Source of the DNA: Streptacidiphilus sp. P02-A3a
GTDB lineage: Bacteria; Actinomycetota; Actinomycetes; Streptomycetales; Streptomycetaceae
Direction of reading: 5' to 3'
NCBI RefSeq assembly: GCF_014084105.1
Contig: NZ_CP048289.1
Span: 1,125,922 to 1,189,921, forward strand
DNA length: 64,000 nt
Below, in pieces: positions 39,485 through 47,919 of this stretch; within the stretch, counting starts at the first letter, position 1; each line of letters starts with the position of its first letter. The notes beneath the pieces were generated by a model that was not told where the DNA came from, made no database searches, and was given only the letters and a program-made list of their open reading frames with translations. The translations under genes and the position numbers were made by a program.

Positions 39485-41089
39485 ATGCGCATCGCTCTGC
39501 TCACCGAGAGTGCCTTCCCCACTGCCAGGAGTGTCGAGGGCGGCTGGTGTGATCGGCTGACCCGGGGGCTCCCCGAACACGACTTCGAGCTGTACGCCCT
39601 CGGCGCCACCAGGCGCGACCCGATGCCGGAGCCGCTGCCCGCGCGGCTGCTCTCGCTCCGGCACAGCGGATCGACCGGCGGCCTGAGCGGCCGTCCCGCC
39701 GGGAGCCCGTTAGCCGGGGGACTGCACGGTCCGCGCCGCCGCCGCGCGCTCGCGGCCTACCGGGAACTGGTCGCCGCGCTGGTCGAACCGGGTGGCGCCG
39801 AGGGCTTCGGCCCCGCGCTGTACGCCCTGGCCGAGGCGGGGCGCGGCGGCGGGCTGCCCGCGCTGCTCCGCTCGGGTGCCGCGCTCGCCGTGGTCGAGGC
39901 CGCCTGGCGCAGCCCCGGGGCGCGCGGCACCTTCGGCCCCGGCTCCGTCGGCGAGCCGCTGGTCCGCGACGCCCTGGTCGCGGTCGACCTGCTGGAGCGC
40001 TGCCTGCGCCCGCTGTCCGCCCCCTGGTACGGCCCGGACGCCCTGGCCTCGGCGGACCTCTGCCACGCGGTGGACGGCGGGCTCGGCGTGCTGCCGGGCC
40101 TGATCGCCGCGCACGACCACGGCATCCCGCTGATCATCACCGAACACAGCCTGCACCTGCGGGAGCGGGCGCGCGGCTACCGGGCCGCCCCCTACCGCTG
40201 GCCGGTCCGGGCGCTGCTGCTGGCCTTCTTCCGGCTGCTGGCCCGCGAGGGCTACCAGCAGGCCGGGCTGATCACCCCGGGCAGCGCCTTCGACCGCCGC
40301 TGGCAGATTCACTGCGGCGCGGACCCGGCCGCCATCCGCGTGGTCTACCAGGGCACCGCCCGGGCGGAGGAGCCCGCGGCCGGGGCCGAGCCGCCGGTGC
40401 CCACCCTCGGCTGGTCCGGGCCGGTGGAGCCGTACGGCGGCCTGGCCACCATGCTGCGGGCCTTCGCGGAGCTGCGCGGGCAGCTGCCGCGGGCGGTGCT
40501 GCGGATCCACGGCGAGGTCCCGCCCGGGGCCGGGGCCTACCACCGGCGCTGCCGCGAGCTGGCCCGGCTGATCGCCCCGCACGATCCGCACGCGGTGGTC
40601 TTCGAGGACGCCGCGGCGGAGCCCTCGGCGGTCCACGGCCGGGCCGGGGTACTGGTCTTCTCCGGCAGCAACGGCGCCTCGCCGCGGCTGCTGGCCGAGG
40701 CCATGCTCAGCGGTCGGCCGGTGGTCGCCACCGACACCGGCGCGGCCCGCGAGGTGGTCGGCCCGACCGGGCTGCTGGTCCCGGCCGAGGACCCGCGCGC
40801 GCTGGCGGCGGCCTGCGCGGCGCTGCTCGGCGACCCGGAGCGGCGCTCCCGGCTCGGCAACGCCGGGCGGTTGCGCGCCCAGGAGCTCTACGCGGTGGAA
40901 CCGGCCGCCACCGCCTTCCGCGGGCTCTACCTGGAGCTCGTCTCCGGCTGGCCGGGCCCCCGACCGGTGCGGGTGCCCGCCCCGGGCTCCCGGCAGCCCT
41001 TCGCCCGGCCCGCCGACTACTGGGTCGCGGCCGACGCCCACGGCGCCCGGGCCCGGGACGCGGTACCGGTGGAAGCGGGCGCCGGATGA
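39485..41089 (+). CDS. GT4 glycosyltransferase, PelF-like, with TTA codon
   Basis: 534-residue glycosyltransferase of the GT4/PelF type. The N-terminus MRIALLTESAFPTARSVEGG followed by WCDRLTRGLPEHDFELYAL is the DUF3492/PelF opening; GIPLIITEHSLHLRERARGY and the donor-site region SPRLLAEAMLSGRPVVATDTG are further hallmarks. It would transfer a sugar, probably from a nucleotide sugar, in assembly of an extracellular polysaccharide. ATG at 39485 follows GGAGGT. Codon 76 (39710-39712) is TTA, the only in-frame TTA I found in the window; in streptomycetes TTA needs the bldA tRNA. It overlaps the next gene by 4 nt (ATGA). Confidence 0.85.
   Translation: MRIALLTESAFPTARSVEGGWCDRLTRGLPEHDFELYALGATRRDPMPEPLPARLLSLRHSGSTGGLSGRPAGSPLAGGLHGPRRRRALAAYRELVAALVEPGGAEGFGPALYALAEAGRGGGLPALLRSGAALAVVEAAWRSPGARGTFGPGSVGEPLVRDALVAVDLLERCLRPLSAPWYGPDALASADLCHAVDGGLGVLPGLIAAHDHGIPLIITEHSLHLRERARGYRAAPYRWPVRALLLAFFRLLAREGYQQAGLITPGSAFDRRWQIHCGADPAAIRVVYQGTARAEEPAAGAEPPVPTLGWSGPVEPYGGLATMLRAFAELRGQLPRAVLRIHGEVPPGAGAYHRRCRELARLIAPHDPHAVVFEDAAAEPSAVHGRAGVLVFSGSNGASPRLLAEAMLSGRPVVATDTGAAREVVGPTGLLVPAEDPRALAAACAALLGDPERRSRLGNAGRLRAQELYAVEPAATAFRGLYLELVSGWPGPRPVRVPAPGSRQPFARPADYWVAADAHGARARDAVPVEAGAG
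39710..39712 (+). promoter_or_regulatory. In-frame TTA leucine codon (bldA-type)
   Basis: Codon 76 of the GT4 gene, within GSP-L-AGG. Translation of TTA depends on the developmentally controlled bldA tRNA in streptomycetes, so protein output may be delayed until aerial growth. Confidence 0.8.
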
Positions 41090-42093
41090 CCGCCGACCCG
41101 GTGCACACCCTGCGGGAACGCCACCTCGCCTGCTGCGAGGGGGCGGTCCACCCGCTGGAGATCGCCGCCGAGCTGGAGGCGGCCGGGATCGGCCCCGGCA
41201 CCGCCGGTCACTACCGGCACAACGACGTCTTCGCGCTCGCGGAGGAACTGCACGCCCGGGTCCCGCGCCGGCCCGCGGCGCTGCGGACCCCCGTACCGGA
41301 GAGCCCCTGGCGGCGGCGCGCCGCCCCGGCCTGGCTGGCCGCGCTGCTCTATCCGCTGCCCGCCCTCGGGCTGTGGCTGCTCGCCCCGGCCGGGCCCGGT
41401 GCCCGGGCCCGGCCGTTCGAGCTCGCCGCCGCGGTACTGATCGGCCTGGTCGCCGCCGTCACCGCCGGGCCCGGGCCCGGCCCCGCCGCCAGGACCGGCT
41501 ACGCCCTCGGGCTGGCCGCCCTGCTCGGAGCGGCGGTGGCCGCGCCCCGGGCCGATCCGGCGATGGCGGTCGCGCTGGCCGCCGCGATGGGCGCGGCCGA
41601 CTGGTGCGCCCGCTGGTTCCGCCACATCGGCTGGGGACACCTGGACACCGCGCACTCCCGGGCCGGGTTCCGGGTCCGGATGCGACCGGTGCTGCCGGTC
41701 ACCGTCGGGCTGTACCTCAGCGGCCTGGCCGCGATCAGCTTCGCGGTGCTGCTGCTGACCGGCCGCCGGTCCGCCGACAGCGCGGTGGCCGGGGCGATCG
41801 CCGGAGCGGGCGGCGCGACCTGGGCCGCGCAGGGCTGTACCGGCCTGGTGCTGCTGCTGGTGCTGCTGCTCTGGCGCTCCGCCCGGCAGCGCGACGCGCT
41901 GGCGGCACTGCTGTGCTGCCTGTCCACCGTGGGCGTGGCGGCGGCGGTGACCAGCGGTCCCGGCGGCCTCGGCGCGGCCGGGGCCGGGCCCGCGCTGCTG
42001 TGGGGCTGCGGGCTCTCCGCGGTGCCGCTGCTGCCCTACACCTGGGCGGTGCTGCTGCGCCCGGAGTCGCACCGGCCCGATCCGGACCCCTGA
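41086..42093 (+). CDS. Polytopic membrane protein downstream of GT4
   Basis: 335 residues. A soluble N-terminal part (~60 residues, TLRERHLACCEGAVHPLEIAAELEAAGIG) is followed by about seven hydrophobic segments rich in Ala, Leu and Gly. The ATG at 41086 overlaps the GT4 stop, so it is co-translated with the glycosyltransferase. In Pel-type systems PelF pairs with the membrane protein PelG; this protein is shorter than PelG and I cannot confirm homology, so an export or lipid-carrier role is inference from context. It ends with PESHRPDPDP. Two exact 17-bp repeats follow its stop. Confidence 0.75.
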   Translation: MTADPVHTLRERHLACCEGAVHPLEIAAELEAAGIGPGTAGHYRHNDVFALAEELHARVPRRPAALRTPVPESPWRRRAAPAWLAALLYPLPALGLWLLAPAGPGARARPFELAAAVLIGLVAAVTAGPGPGPAARTGYALGLAALLGAAVAAPRADPAMAVALAAAMGAADWCARWFRHIGWGHLDTAHSRAGFRVRMRPVLPVTVGLYLSGLAAISFAVLLLTGRRSADSAVAGAIAGAGGATWAAQGCTGLVLLLVLLLWRSARQRDALAALLCCLSTVGVAAAVTSGPGGLGAAGAGPALLWGCGLSAVPLLPYTWAVLLRPESHRPDPDP

Positions 42094-42102
42094 CGCCTCC
42101 GA

Positions 42103-42136
42103 ACACCTCACGGACCGACACACCTCACGGACCGAC
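42103..42136. repeat. Exact 17-bp tandem duplication
   Basis: ACACCTCACGGACCGAC occurs twice head to tail (42103-42119 and 42120-42136) in the gap before the epimerase gene, with a partial third copy after it. Confidence 0.85.
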
Positions 42137-42223
42137 ATCTCCACGGGCTGACATTCCCCAGCCCGCTGATCCCCGCACGATTTCGCGGGTCCGTCCCGGG
42201 CCCGCTCAAGGAAGGACCGCCTC

Positions 42224-43135
42224 ATGAGGGTGCTGCTGCTGGGCGCCGATGGATTCATCGGCCGCCGCGTCGCCGACCGCCTCTTCGTCGACCCGGAGTT
42301 GCAGGTGACCGTGCTGGGCCGGCGGGACACCGCCGACATCCGCTTCGACCTCGCCGCAGGCAGCCCCGGCGCGCTCGCCCGCTTCCTGGACGCGGTCATG
42401 CCCCGGGTGGTGGTCAACTGCGCCGGGGCCACCTACGGCACCCCGCGTGACCTGGTCCGGGCCAACACCCAGGCGGTGGCCACGGTCTGCGAGGCGATCC
42501 GGCGCAGCCACGACCCGGCGCGGCTGGTGCACGTCGGCTCGGCGGCCGAGTACGGCGCGGTGCCGATCGGCACCGCCACCCCCGAGACCGCCGAGCCGCG
42601 CCCGCTCGGCCCCTACGGCGTGACCAAGCTCGCCGGAACGGAACTGGCGCTCTCCTCCGGGCTGGACGCGGTGGTGCTGCGGATCTTCGACGTGGTCGGC
42701 CCCGGGGTCCCCGCCGGTTCGCTGTTCGGCCGCCTGTCGGAGGGGCTGCGCCGGGCGCTGGAACGCGGTGAGCCGCAGGTGCGCGCGGCCGACCTGTCCG
42801 CCTTCCGGGACTTCGTGGACGTCCGCGACGTGGCCAGGGCGGTCCAGTCCGCCGCGGTCTCGGCCGCCACCGGCGTGATCAACGTCGGCGGCGGCAGCGG
42901 GGTGCGGCTGCGTGACGCCGCGCACCTGCTGGTCCGCGCCTCCGGCTTCGAGGGGCGGCTGCTGGAGGAGGCCCGCAGTCCGATCCCGGGCGCGGACGGC
43001 ACCGACCGCCCCGGCGAGGTGCTGTGGCGGCAGGCCGACATCCGCACCGCCCGGGAGCGCCTGGGCTGGCGTCCCCGGGTCCCGCTGGAGGAGTCGCTGG
43101 CCGATATCTGGACGGAGACCGCCTGCCGGGTTTGA
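42224..43135 (+). CDS. NAD-dependent epimerase/dehydratase (extended SDR)
   Basis: 303-residue extended short-chain dehydrogenase. The nucleotide-binding motif is GADGFIG (residues 7-13), the catalytic tyrosine and lysine are in PYGVTK, with the active-site Ser in HVGSAAEYG. FRDFVDVRDVARA and a C-terminal RLGWRPRVPLEESL complete the sugar-nucleotide epimerase signature. It could supply or modify the sugar nucleotide used by the GT4 enzyme encoded upstream; that link is by position only. ATG at 42224 follows AAGGAAGG. The substrate is not determined. Confidence 0.9.
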   Translation: MRVLLLGADGFIGRRVADRLFVDPELQVTVLGRRDTADIRFDLAAGSPGALARFLDAVMPRVVVNCAGATYGTPRDLVRANTQAVATVCEAIRRSHDPARLVHVGSAAEYGAVPIGTATPETAEPRPLGPYGVTKLAGTELALSSGLDAVVLRIFDVVGPGVPAGSLFGRLSEGLRRALERGEPQVRAADLSAFRDFVDVRDVARAVQSAAVSAATGVINVGGGSGVRLRDAAHLLVRASGFEGRLLEEARSPIPGADGTDRPGEVLWRQADIRTARERLGWRPRVPLEESLADIWTETACRV

Positions 43136-43259
43136 ACTCCGCCGTCTCAGCAACGTCTCAGCGGTTGTCTCGCACCTCGGACCCGGGGGGCTGGAATAGC
43201 GCACGGCGTGGCACTGTTGGCCGGAGAACTGTTACAGAAACCGACCACCGGAGTCCCCC

Positions 43260-44438
43260 GTGTCGCTGCCACCCCTGGTCGAGCCGGCCGCTGAGCTCAC
43301 CGTGGACGAGGTCCGCAGGTACTCCCGCCACCTGATCATCCCGGATGTCGGGATGGCCGGGCAGAAGCGGTTGAAGAACGCCAAGGTGCTCTGCGTGGGC
43401 GCTGGCGGCCTGGGCTCGCCCGCACTGATGTACCTCGCCGCGGCTGGTGTCGGCACGCTCGGCATCGTCGAGTTCGACACCGTCGACGAGTCCAACCTCC
43501 AGCGCCAGATCATCCACGGCCAGTCCGACATCGGACGCTCCAAGGCCGAGTCCGCCCGGGACTCGGTCAAGGAGATCAACCCCTATGTGAACGTGATCCT
43601 GCACGAGGAGCGCCTCGATGTGGACAACGTCAAGGGGATCTTCGCGCAGTACGACCTGATCATCGACGGCACCGACAACTTCGCCACCCGCTACCTGGTG
43701 AACGACGCCGCGGTGCTGCTCGGCAAGCCCTACGTGTGGGGCTCGATCTACCGCTTCGACGGTCAGGCCAGCGTCTTCTGGGCCGACCACGGCCCCTGCT
43801 ACCGCTGCCTCTACCCGGAGGCCCCGCCGCCCGGCATGGTCCCCTCCTGCGCCGAGGGCGGCGTGCTGGGCGTGCTCTGCGCCTCCATCGGCGCGATCCA
43901 GGTCACCGAGGCGATCAAGCTGCTGACCGGGGTCGGTGAGCCGCTGGTCGGCCGACTGATGATCTACGACGCCCTGGAGATGCAGTACCGCCAGGTCAAG
44001 GTCCGCAAGGACCCGGACTGCGCGCTCTGCGGCGACCACCCGACGGTCACCGACCTCATCGACTACGAGGCCTTCTGCGGCGTCGTGTCCGAGGAGGCCC
44101 AGGCGGCGGCGGTGGGCTCGACGATCACGCCCAAGCAGCTGAAGCAGTGGCAGGACGACAAGGAGGACATCCTCCTGATCGACGTCCGCGAGCCCGGCGA
44201 GTACGAGATCGTGAACATCCCCGGCGCGGTGCTGATCCCCAAGGGCGAGTTCCTGATGGGCAACGCGCTGGAGCAGATGCCGCAGGACAAGAAGATCGTC
44301 GTGCACTGCAAGACCGGCGTCCGCTCGGCCGAGGTGCTGGCGGTGCTGCACGCGGCCGGCTTCGCCGACGCCGTGCACGTCGGTGGCGGCGTCGTCGGCT
44401 GGGTCAACCAGATCGAGCCGGAGAAGCCCGTCTACTAG
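43260..44438 (+). CDS. moeZ: MoeZ: adenylyltransferase/sulfurtransferase
   Basis: 392 residues with two domains. The ThiF/MoeB-type adenylation domain (~1-285) has CVGAGGLGSPALMYLAAAG and DGTDNFATRYLVND, plus CYRCLYPE and CALCG as the zinc cysteines. The rhodanese domain (~295-392) has catalytic Cys350 in HCKTGVRSAE. MoeZ adenylates the C-terminus of sulfur-carrier proteins (ThiS, MoaD and CysO types) and transfers sulfur from the rhodanese persulfide, supporting cofactor, cysteine and in some strains thio-sugar antibiotic synthesis. GTG at 43260 follows GGAG. It is a single-gene unit with a shared downstream terminator. Confidence 0.95.
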   Translation: MSLPPLVEPAAELTVDEVRRYSRHLIIPDVGMAGQKRLKNAKVLCVGAGGLGSPALMYLAAAGVGTLGIVEFDTVDESNLQRQIIHGQSDIGRSKAESARDSVKEINPYVNVILHEERLDVDNVKGIFAQYDLIIDGTDNFATRYLVNDAAVLLGKPYVWGSIYRFDGQASVFWADHGPCYRCLYPEAPPPGMVPSCAEGGVLGVLCASIGAIQVTEAIKLLTGVGEPLVGRLMIYDALEMQYRQVKVRKDPDCALCGDHPTVTDLIDYEAFCGVVSEEAQAAAVGSTITPKQLKQWQDDKEDILLIDVREPGEYEIVNIPGAVLIPKGEFLMGNALEQMPQDKKIVVHCKTGVRSAEVLAVLHAAGFADAVHVGGGVVGWVNQIEPEKPVY

Positions 44439-44493
44439 GACCTAGGACCTACTACTGAGGACCGGCCCGCCCGGACTCCACGGCCCGCACGAG

Positions 44494-44518
44494 GGGGCGC
44501 ACCCGCCGGGTGCGCCCC
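44494..44518. terminator. Bidirectional hairpin terminator
   Basis: Perfect 11-bp stem (GGGGCGCACCC with GGGTGCGCCCC) and GCC loop between the converging moeZ and flippase-fusion genes; followed by TT on the plus strand. Confidence 0.85.
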
Positions 44519-44535
44519 TTCGCCGTGTCCGGCGG

Positions 44536-47175
44536 TCACAGCGCGCTCTTGCGCTGGAGGAAGGTGAACGAGATCCAGCCCGGCAGCACCGGCAGCCAGA
44601 AGGTCAGCAGCCGGAACAGCACCACCGCCGGGGTGGCCACCGCCAGCGGCAGCCCGGCGCCGGTGAGCAGCCCGGTCAGCGCCAGCTCGATCGGCCCGAT
44701 CCCGCCGGGCACCGGCACCGCCGACCCGGCGGCGTTCCCGGCCAGGTAGACCACGGCCACGGTGGCGAACGGCAGCGAGTGCCCGAGCGCCCGGATACTG
44801 GCGTCCAGGCAGGCCACGAAGGCCAGCGAGACCAGGATGATCCCGCCGAAGCCGGTGGCCAGCTTGGTCGGCGAGCGCAGCAGGTCGAGCATCCGGGGGA
44901 CCACCCCGAGGAACAGCGAGCGGACCTGCGCGGTCAGCCAGCGGCGCAGCGGCGGGATCGCCGCCGCCACCAGCACCAGCACCGCCGCCACCAGCAGTCC
45001 GGCGATGACGGTGCGGGAGGAGGGGATGTCGGAGCTGCTGCCGGTCCCGGCGATGAAGCCGAAGCCGAGCAGCAGCAGGATGTGCATGCCCAGGCCGACC
45101 AGCTGCGAGGCGCCGACGCTGGCCACGGCCTGTCCGGGACGGACCCCGGCGCGCTGGAGGAACCGGGCGTTCAGGGCCACCCCGCCGACCGCGGCCGGGG
45201 CGACCAGCTTCACGAACGACCCGGCGACCTGGGCCAGGAAGGTCCGCCCGAACGGCAGCTGCTCGGGGACGAAGCCGGACAGGCTCATCGCCGCGCCGAC
45301 GTAGCTGAGCACGGACGCGGCCACCGCCAGCAGCACCCAGACGAAGTCCGCCCGGGAGAGCGCGCTGACCGGGTTGTTGGCGACGATCTGGGTCAGCAGC
45401 AGGTACCCGGCGAAGGCCCCGGCGATCATGGTGACCAGGGTCTTCGGCCGCAGCCGCTGGATGTTCGCCGGGGCGACCACCGCCTGCGGGACGATCTCCA
45501 GGATCTGCTCGCGGATCTGCGACAGCAGGTCCTGTGCCACCGGGGGTTCCAGCAGCGCGTCCTCGACCTTGATCCCGGCCTTCACTCCGGCCTTCTTCAG
45601 CCGTTCCAGCTGCTCCGCGTGCTGGGCGTCCGCCTCGGCCTTGCGGGTCCGGTTGAACTGCTTGAGCGCCTGCCGGGTGGAGCGGTTCAGCCCGACCGGC
45701 TGGAGCAGCGGCAGCGCCCCGGCGGTGCGGTCCGCGCCGAGCACGGCGTTGGCGGAGGCCACCGCCCGCTCCGGGCCGACCCGCAGCGCCAGCGTGGTCA
45801 GCAGCTGCGCGATGTCCATCCGCAGGGTCAGGTCGCCGGAGGCGATGTCGCCCCCGGCCAGGTTGACCAGGCAGGTCCGGCCCTCGCCGGTGACCAGCAC
45901 CGACTCGCCGGTGAGCCGCCGGTGGGCGATCCGCCGGTCGTGCAGGGCACGGACCGAGCCCCAGGCGTCGGCGAGCACCGCGTCGGTGATCTCGCTGGTG
46001 TCCACGCTGTCCAGCGAGCGCCCCTCGATCCGCTCGTAGACCAGGATCACGGCGTCCGGGCCGAGTTCGGAGGTGGCCAGCAGGTGCGGGGAGTGCGCCC
46101 CGGCGGCGTTGACCGCGTAGGCGATCAGGGCCTCCTGCTCCAGGGCCTGGCGCAGCGACTGCGGGCTGGAGCGGACCGCCACGGTGCGCAGCTGTAGGCG
46201 GCGCCAGGTCCGGTAGAAGAACCCCGAGGCCTGCTGCTCCCGGTCGATCACGTGGACGTCGAGCGGTGAGGCCCCGTCCTGGATGATCAGGTAGCGGCGG
46301 GTGCCCTCCGGGCCGTCCGGCGAGCGGTGGGCGCTGACCGGGGCGAAGCCGACCTTGCGCAGCCCCGTCAGCAGGTGCTCCCCGGTGGGGCGGACGTTGG
46401 GCGTGCCGACCGCGTACAGGGTGCCGTAGGCGACGGTCAGGCCGAGCAGGATGGTTACTGCGATGGACAGCGGCGTGGTGTGGCCGCTGATCAGTTCGGA
46501 GATCGAGTCCAGCAGGACCACGCCCCACAGCGCGATCCGCCAGCGCGGTCTGCTGGCCATGCCGACGGCGGTCATGTAGGCGATGACCGGGGTCAGGTAG
46601 CTCTGCACCGGGTCGGTCAGCACGTCCCCCGGGAGCCGCTCGGTGAGCGCGTAGGTGATCGCCAGCGGCGCCTCCTTGACCACCCACAGGTCCACCGCCA
46701 GCGAGATCCCGTGGGCCAGTACCGCCGCCAGCACCCCGTCGGCGACCCGCAGCCCGTCGCGTTTGATCAGCCGTTCCACCGCGAAGGCCAGCGGCACGAT
46801 CAGCACCGCGGCGGTGGAGACGAAGCCCATGATCGTGCTCAGGAAGCCGGGGACCTTGGTCGCTCCGGAGGCGATGTCGGTCTGCAGGCCCTTGGTGGAG
46901 TTCTGCGCGATGCTGGCGAGCACCAGCACCGCCGCGATGCCGAGGACCCCGAGCAGCACCCGGATCAGGTCGGCCGGGCGGTGCACCCGGGCCGCCAGCA
47001 GCGGCTCGTCCACGGAGACGTGCTCGCTGGTCCGGGTCTCCGGAGGCAGCGGCCCCCGGGGGTGCTTCACCAGGTCGACCCGGGGCGGTGGGGGAGCGGG
47101 TGGGTCCGGCCGGTCCCCGGGCGCGGTCTCGGACACGTCCGCCGCCTGTTCGGCGTTCGCGTTCGGACCGGTCAT
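44536..47175 (-). CDS. Pseudokinase / lysylphosphatidylglycerol-synthase-like flippase fusion
   Basis: 879 residues. Residues ~70-270 contain a first membrane domain of about six helices; ~290-520 a soluble kinase-like lobe; ~595-879 a second membrane domain of the lysylphosphatidylglycerol synthase TM/flippase-like family (GSFVKLVAPAAVGGVALNARFL; GNAAGSAVPVPGGIGPIELAL). In the kinase-like part the HRD loop reads IAHRRLTGESVLV, so the catalytic Asp is Arg, and the DFG position reads AGG; it is therefore probably a regulatory pseudokinase. ATG at 47175 has only a weak AAGG upstream. It likely handles a lipid or lipid-linked envelope precursor; substrate unknown. Confidence 0.85.
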   Translation of the reverse strand: MTGPNANAEQAADVSETAPGDRPDPPAPPPPRVDLVKHPRGPLPPETRTSEHVSVDEPLLAARVHRPADLIRVLLGVLGIAAVLVLASIAQNSTKGLQTDIASGATKVPGFLSTIMGFVSTAAVLIVPLAFAVERLIKRDGLRVADGVLAAVLAHGISLAVDLWVVKEAPLAITYALTERLPGDVLTDPVQSYLTPVIAYMTAVGMASRPRWRIALWGVVLLDSISELISGHTTPLSIAVTILLGLTVAYGTLYAVGTPNVRPTGEHLLTGLRKVGFAPVSAHRSPDGPEGTRRYLIIQDGASPLDVHVIDREQQASGFFYRTWRRLQLRTVAVRSSPQSLRQALEQEALIAYAVNAAGAHSPHLLATSELGPDAVILVYERIEGRSLDSVDTSEITDAVLADAWGSVRALHDRRIAHRRLTGESVLVTGEGRTCLVNLAGGDIASGDLTLRMDIAQLLTTLALRVGPERAVASANAVLGADRTAGALPLLQPVGLNRSTRQALKQFNRTRKAEADAQHAEQLERLKKAGVKAGIKVEDALLEPPVAQDLLSQIREQILEIVPQAVVAPANIQRLRPKTLVTMIAGAFAGYLLLTQIVANNPVSALSRADFVWVLLAVAASVLSYVGAAMSLSGFVPEQLPFGRTFLAQVAGSFVKLVAPAAVGGVALNARFLQRAGVRPGQAVASVGASQLVGLGMHILLLLGFGFIAGTGSSSDIPSSRTVIAGLLVAAVLVLVAAAIPPLRRWLTAQVRSLFLGVVPRMLDLLRSPTKLATGFGGIILVSLAFVACLDASIRALGHSLPFATVAVVYLAGNAAGSAVPVPGGIGPIELALTGLLTGAGLPLAVATPAVVLFRLLTFWLPVLPGWISFTFLQRKSAL

Positions 47176-47339
47176 CGTGGTGTGTGCCTTCTGTCGCCTG
47201 GTATCGCCCCCTCAAAGGGTGGCATGGGCAGGGGCTGCGCGTCGGAGCCAGGTGACGTCGTAACGACCCCCGGCGGATGCTACATTCCCCCGCCCGGGTG
47301 GGCGAGCAGGTTCCGCAGGGGGACCACCCGGTCGTGTCA

Positions 47340-47351
47340 GTCCCATGGGAC
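47340..47351. promoter_or_regulatory. Palindrome GTCCCATGGGAC before the alkyltransferase-like gene
   Basis: Perfect 12-bp palindrome 12 nt upstream of the ATG at 47364 and overlapping a CACAAT sequence that could be its -10 box. A bound protein would block this promoter. No regulator is assigned. Confidence 0.45.
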
Positions 47352-47363
47352 ACAATGCCGAGG

Positions 47364-47822
47364 ATGAGTACTGACGAGTCCCCGACCGACGAGTCCCCGA
47401 CCGACGAGCCCCCGACCGACGAGCCCCCGGCCGCGCTGCCGCCGTTCGCCGAGCTGGTACTGGAGCTGGCCGAGCGGATCCCCGCCGGTCGGGTCATGAC
47501 CTACGGGGACGTGGCCGAGTACCTGGAGGGGGAGCGGAGCGGGGCGACTCCCCCGGGGGCGGCGGTCGGCCGCCGGGTGGGCGGGGGGCCGCGCCAGGTG
47601 GGGCGGGTGATGGCGCTGTACGGCGGGTCGGTGCCCTGGTGGCGGGTGGTGCGCGCGGACGGCGCGCTGCTGCCCGGCCACGAGCTGCGCGCCCTCGCCC
47701 ACTACCGGGACGAGGGCACCCCGCTGCGCCCGGCCCGCGGCCGGGGCCCCGCCCGCGGCTCGGCGGCGGCCGAGGACCTGCCGCGGGTCGACCTGTCCCG
47801 GGCCCGCTGGGACGGCCGCTGA
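47364..47822 (+). CDS. Alkyltransferase-like protein (ATL)
   Basis: 152 residues of the O6-alkylguanine-DNA alkyltransferase fold. The DNA-binding region (MTYGDVAEYL ... PRQVGRVMALYGG) is intact, but the active-site PCHRV reads PWWRV (Trp92, Trp93): the alkyl-accepting Cys is absent. Such ATLs bind O6-alkylguanine and pass it to nucleotide-excision repair. Two oddities: an N-terminal run of four TDESP/TDEPP pentapeptides (15-bp DNA repeats), and an extra ~17 residues (ERSGATPPGAAVGRRVG) inserted between YLEG and GGPRQVG. The insert resembles one in adnA. Neighbours are DNA-repair genes, as with Rv3204 in M. tuberculosis. Confidence 0.9.
   Translation: MSTDESPTDESPTDEPPTDEPPAALPPFAELVLELAERIPAGRVMTYGDVAEYLEGERSGATPPGAAVGRRVGGGPRQVGRVMALYGGSVPWWRVVRADGALLPGHELRALAHYRDEGTPLRPARGRGPARGSAAAEDLPRVDLSRARWDGR
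47544..47582 (+). repeat. Shared 39-bp insert, copy A (in ATL gene)
   Basis: Ungapped match to 49081-49119 at 33 of 39 positions, in the same reading frame (ATPPGAAVGRRVG here, ATPSGVVAGRRVG there). Related sequence continues upstream (GGAGCGGAGC against GGAGCGAAGC). GGAG and CTCC pair to form a small hairpin. Confidence 0.8.
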
Positions 47823-47902
47823 GGGTGCCGGGGCGGTGGCGGCAGCTGCCGGAGGGATCCGTGCGAAGCCGGGACAACGGGGTGGCTGACGGGGGAGCAT
47901 CG

Positions 47903-47908
47903 TAGGCT
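47903..47908 (+). promoter_or_regulatory. -10 box TAGGCT upstream of adnA
   Basis: TAGGCT ends 11 nt before the GTG at 47920, predicting a leader of only a few nucleotides. No ribosome-binding sequence is present. Confidence 0.4.
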
Positions 47909-47919
47909 CGCGACGTACG

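Noticed and set aside
39485-43135. Complete Pel polysaccharide operon
   Set aside because: Only a PelF-like gene is recognisable; PelA, PelD, PelE and a clear PelG are absent.
44435-47497. Open reading frame of ~1,020 codons overlapping the flippase-fusion gene on the same strand in another frame
   Set aside because: Composition is dominated by Arg, Gly, Pro and Ala without motifs, the pattern of an out-of-frame shadow in high-GC DNA; the 879-residue frame has clear family motifs.
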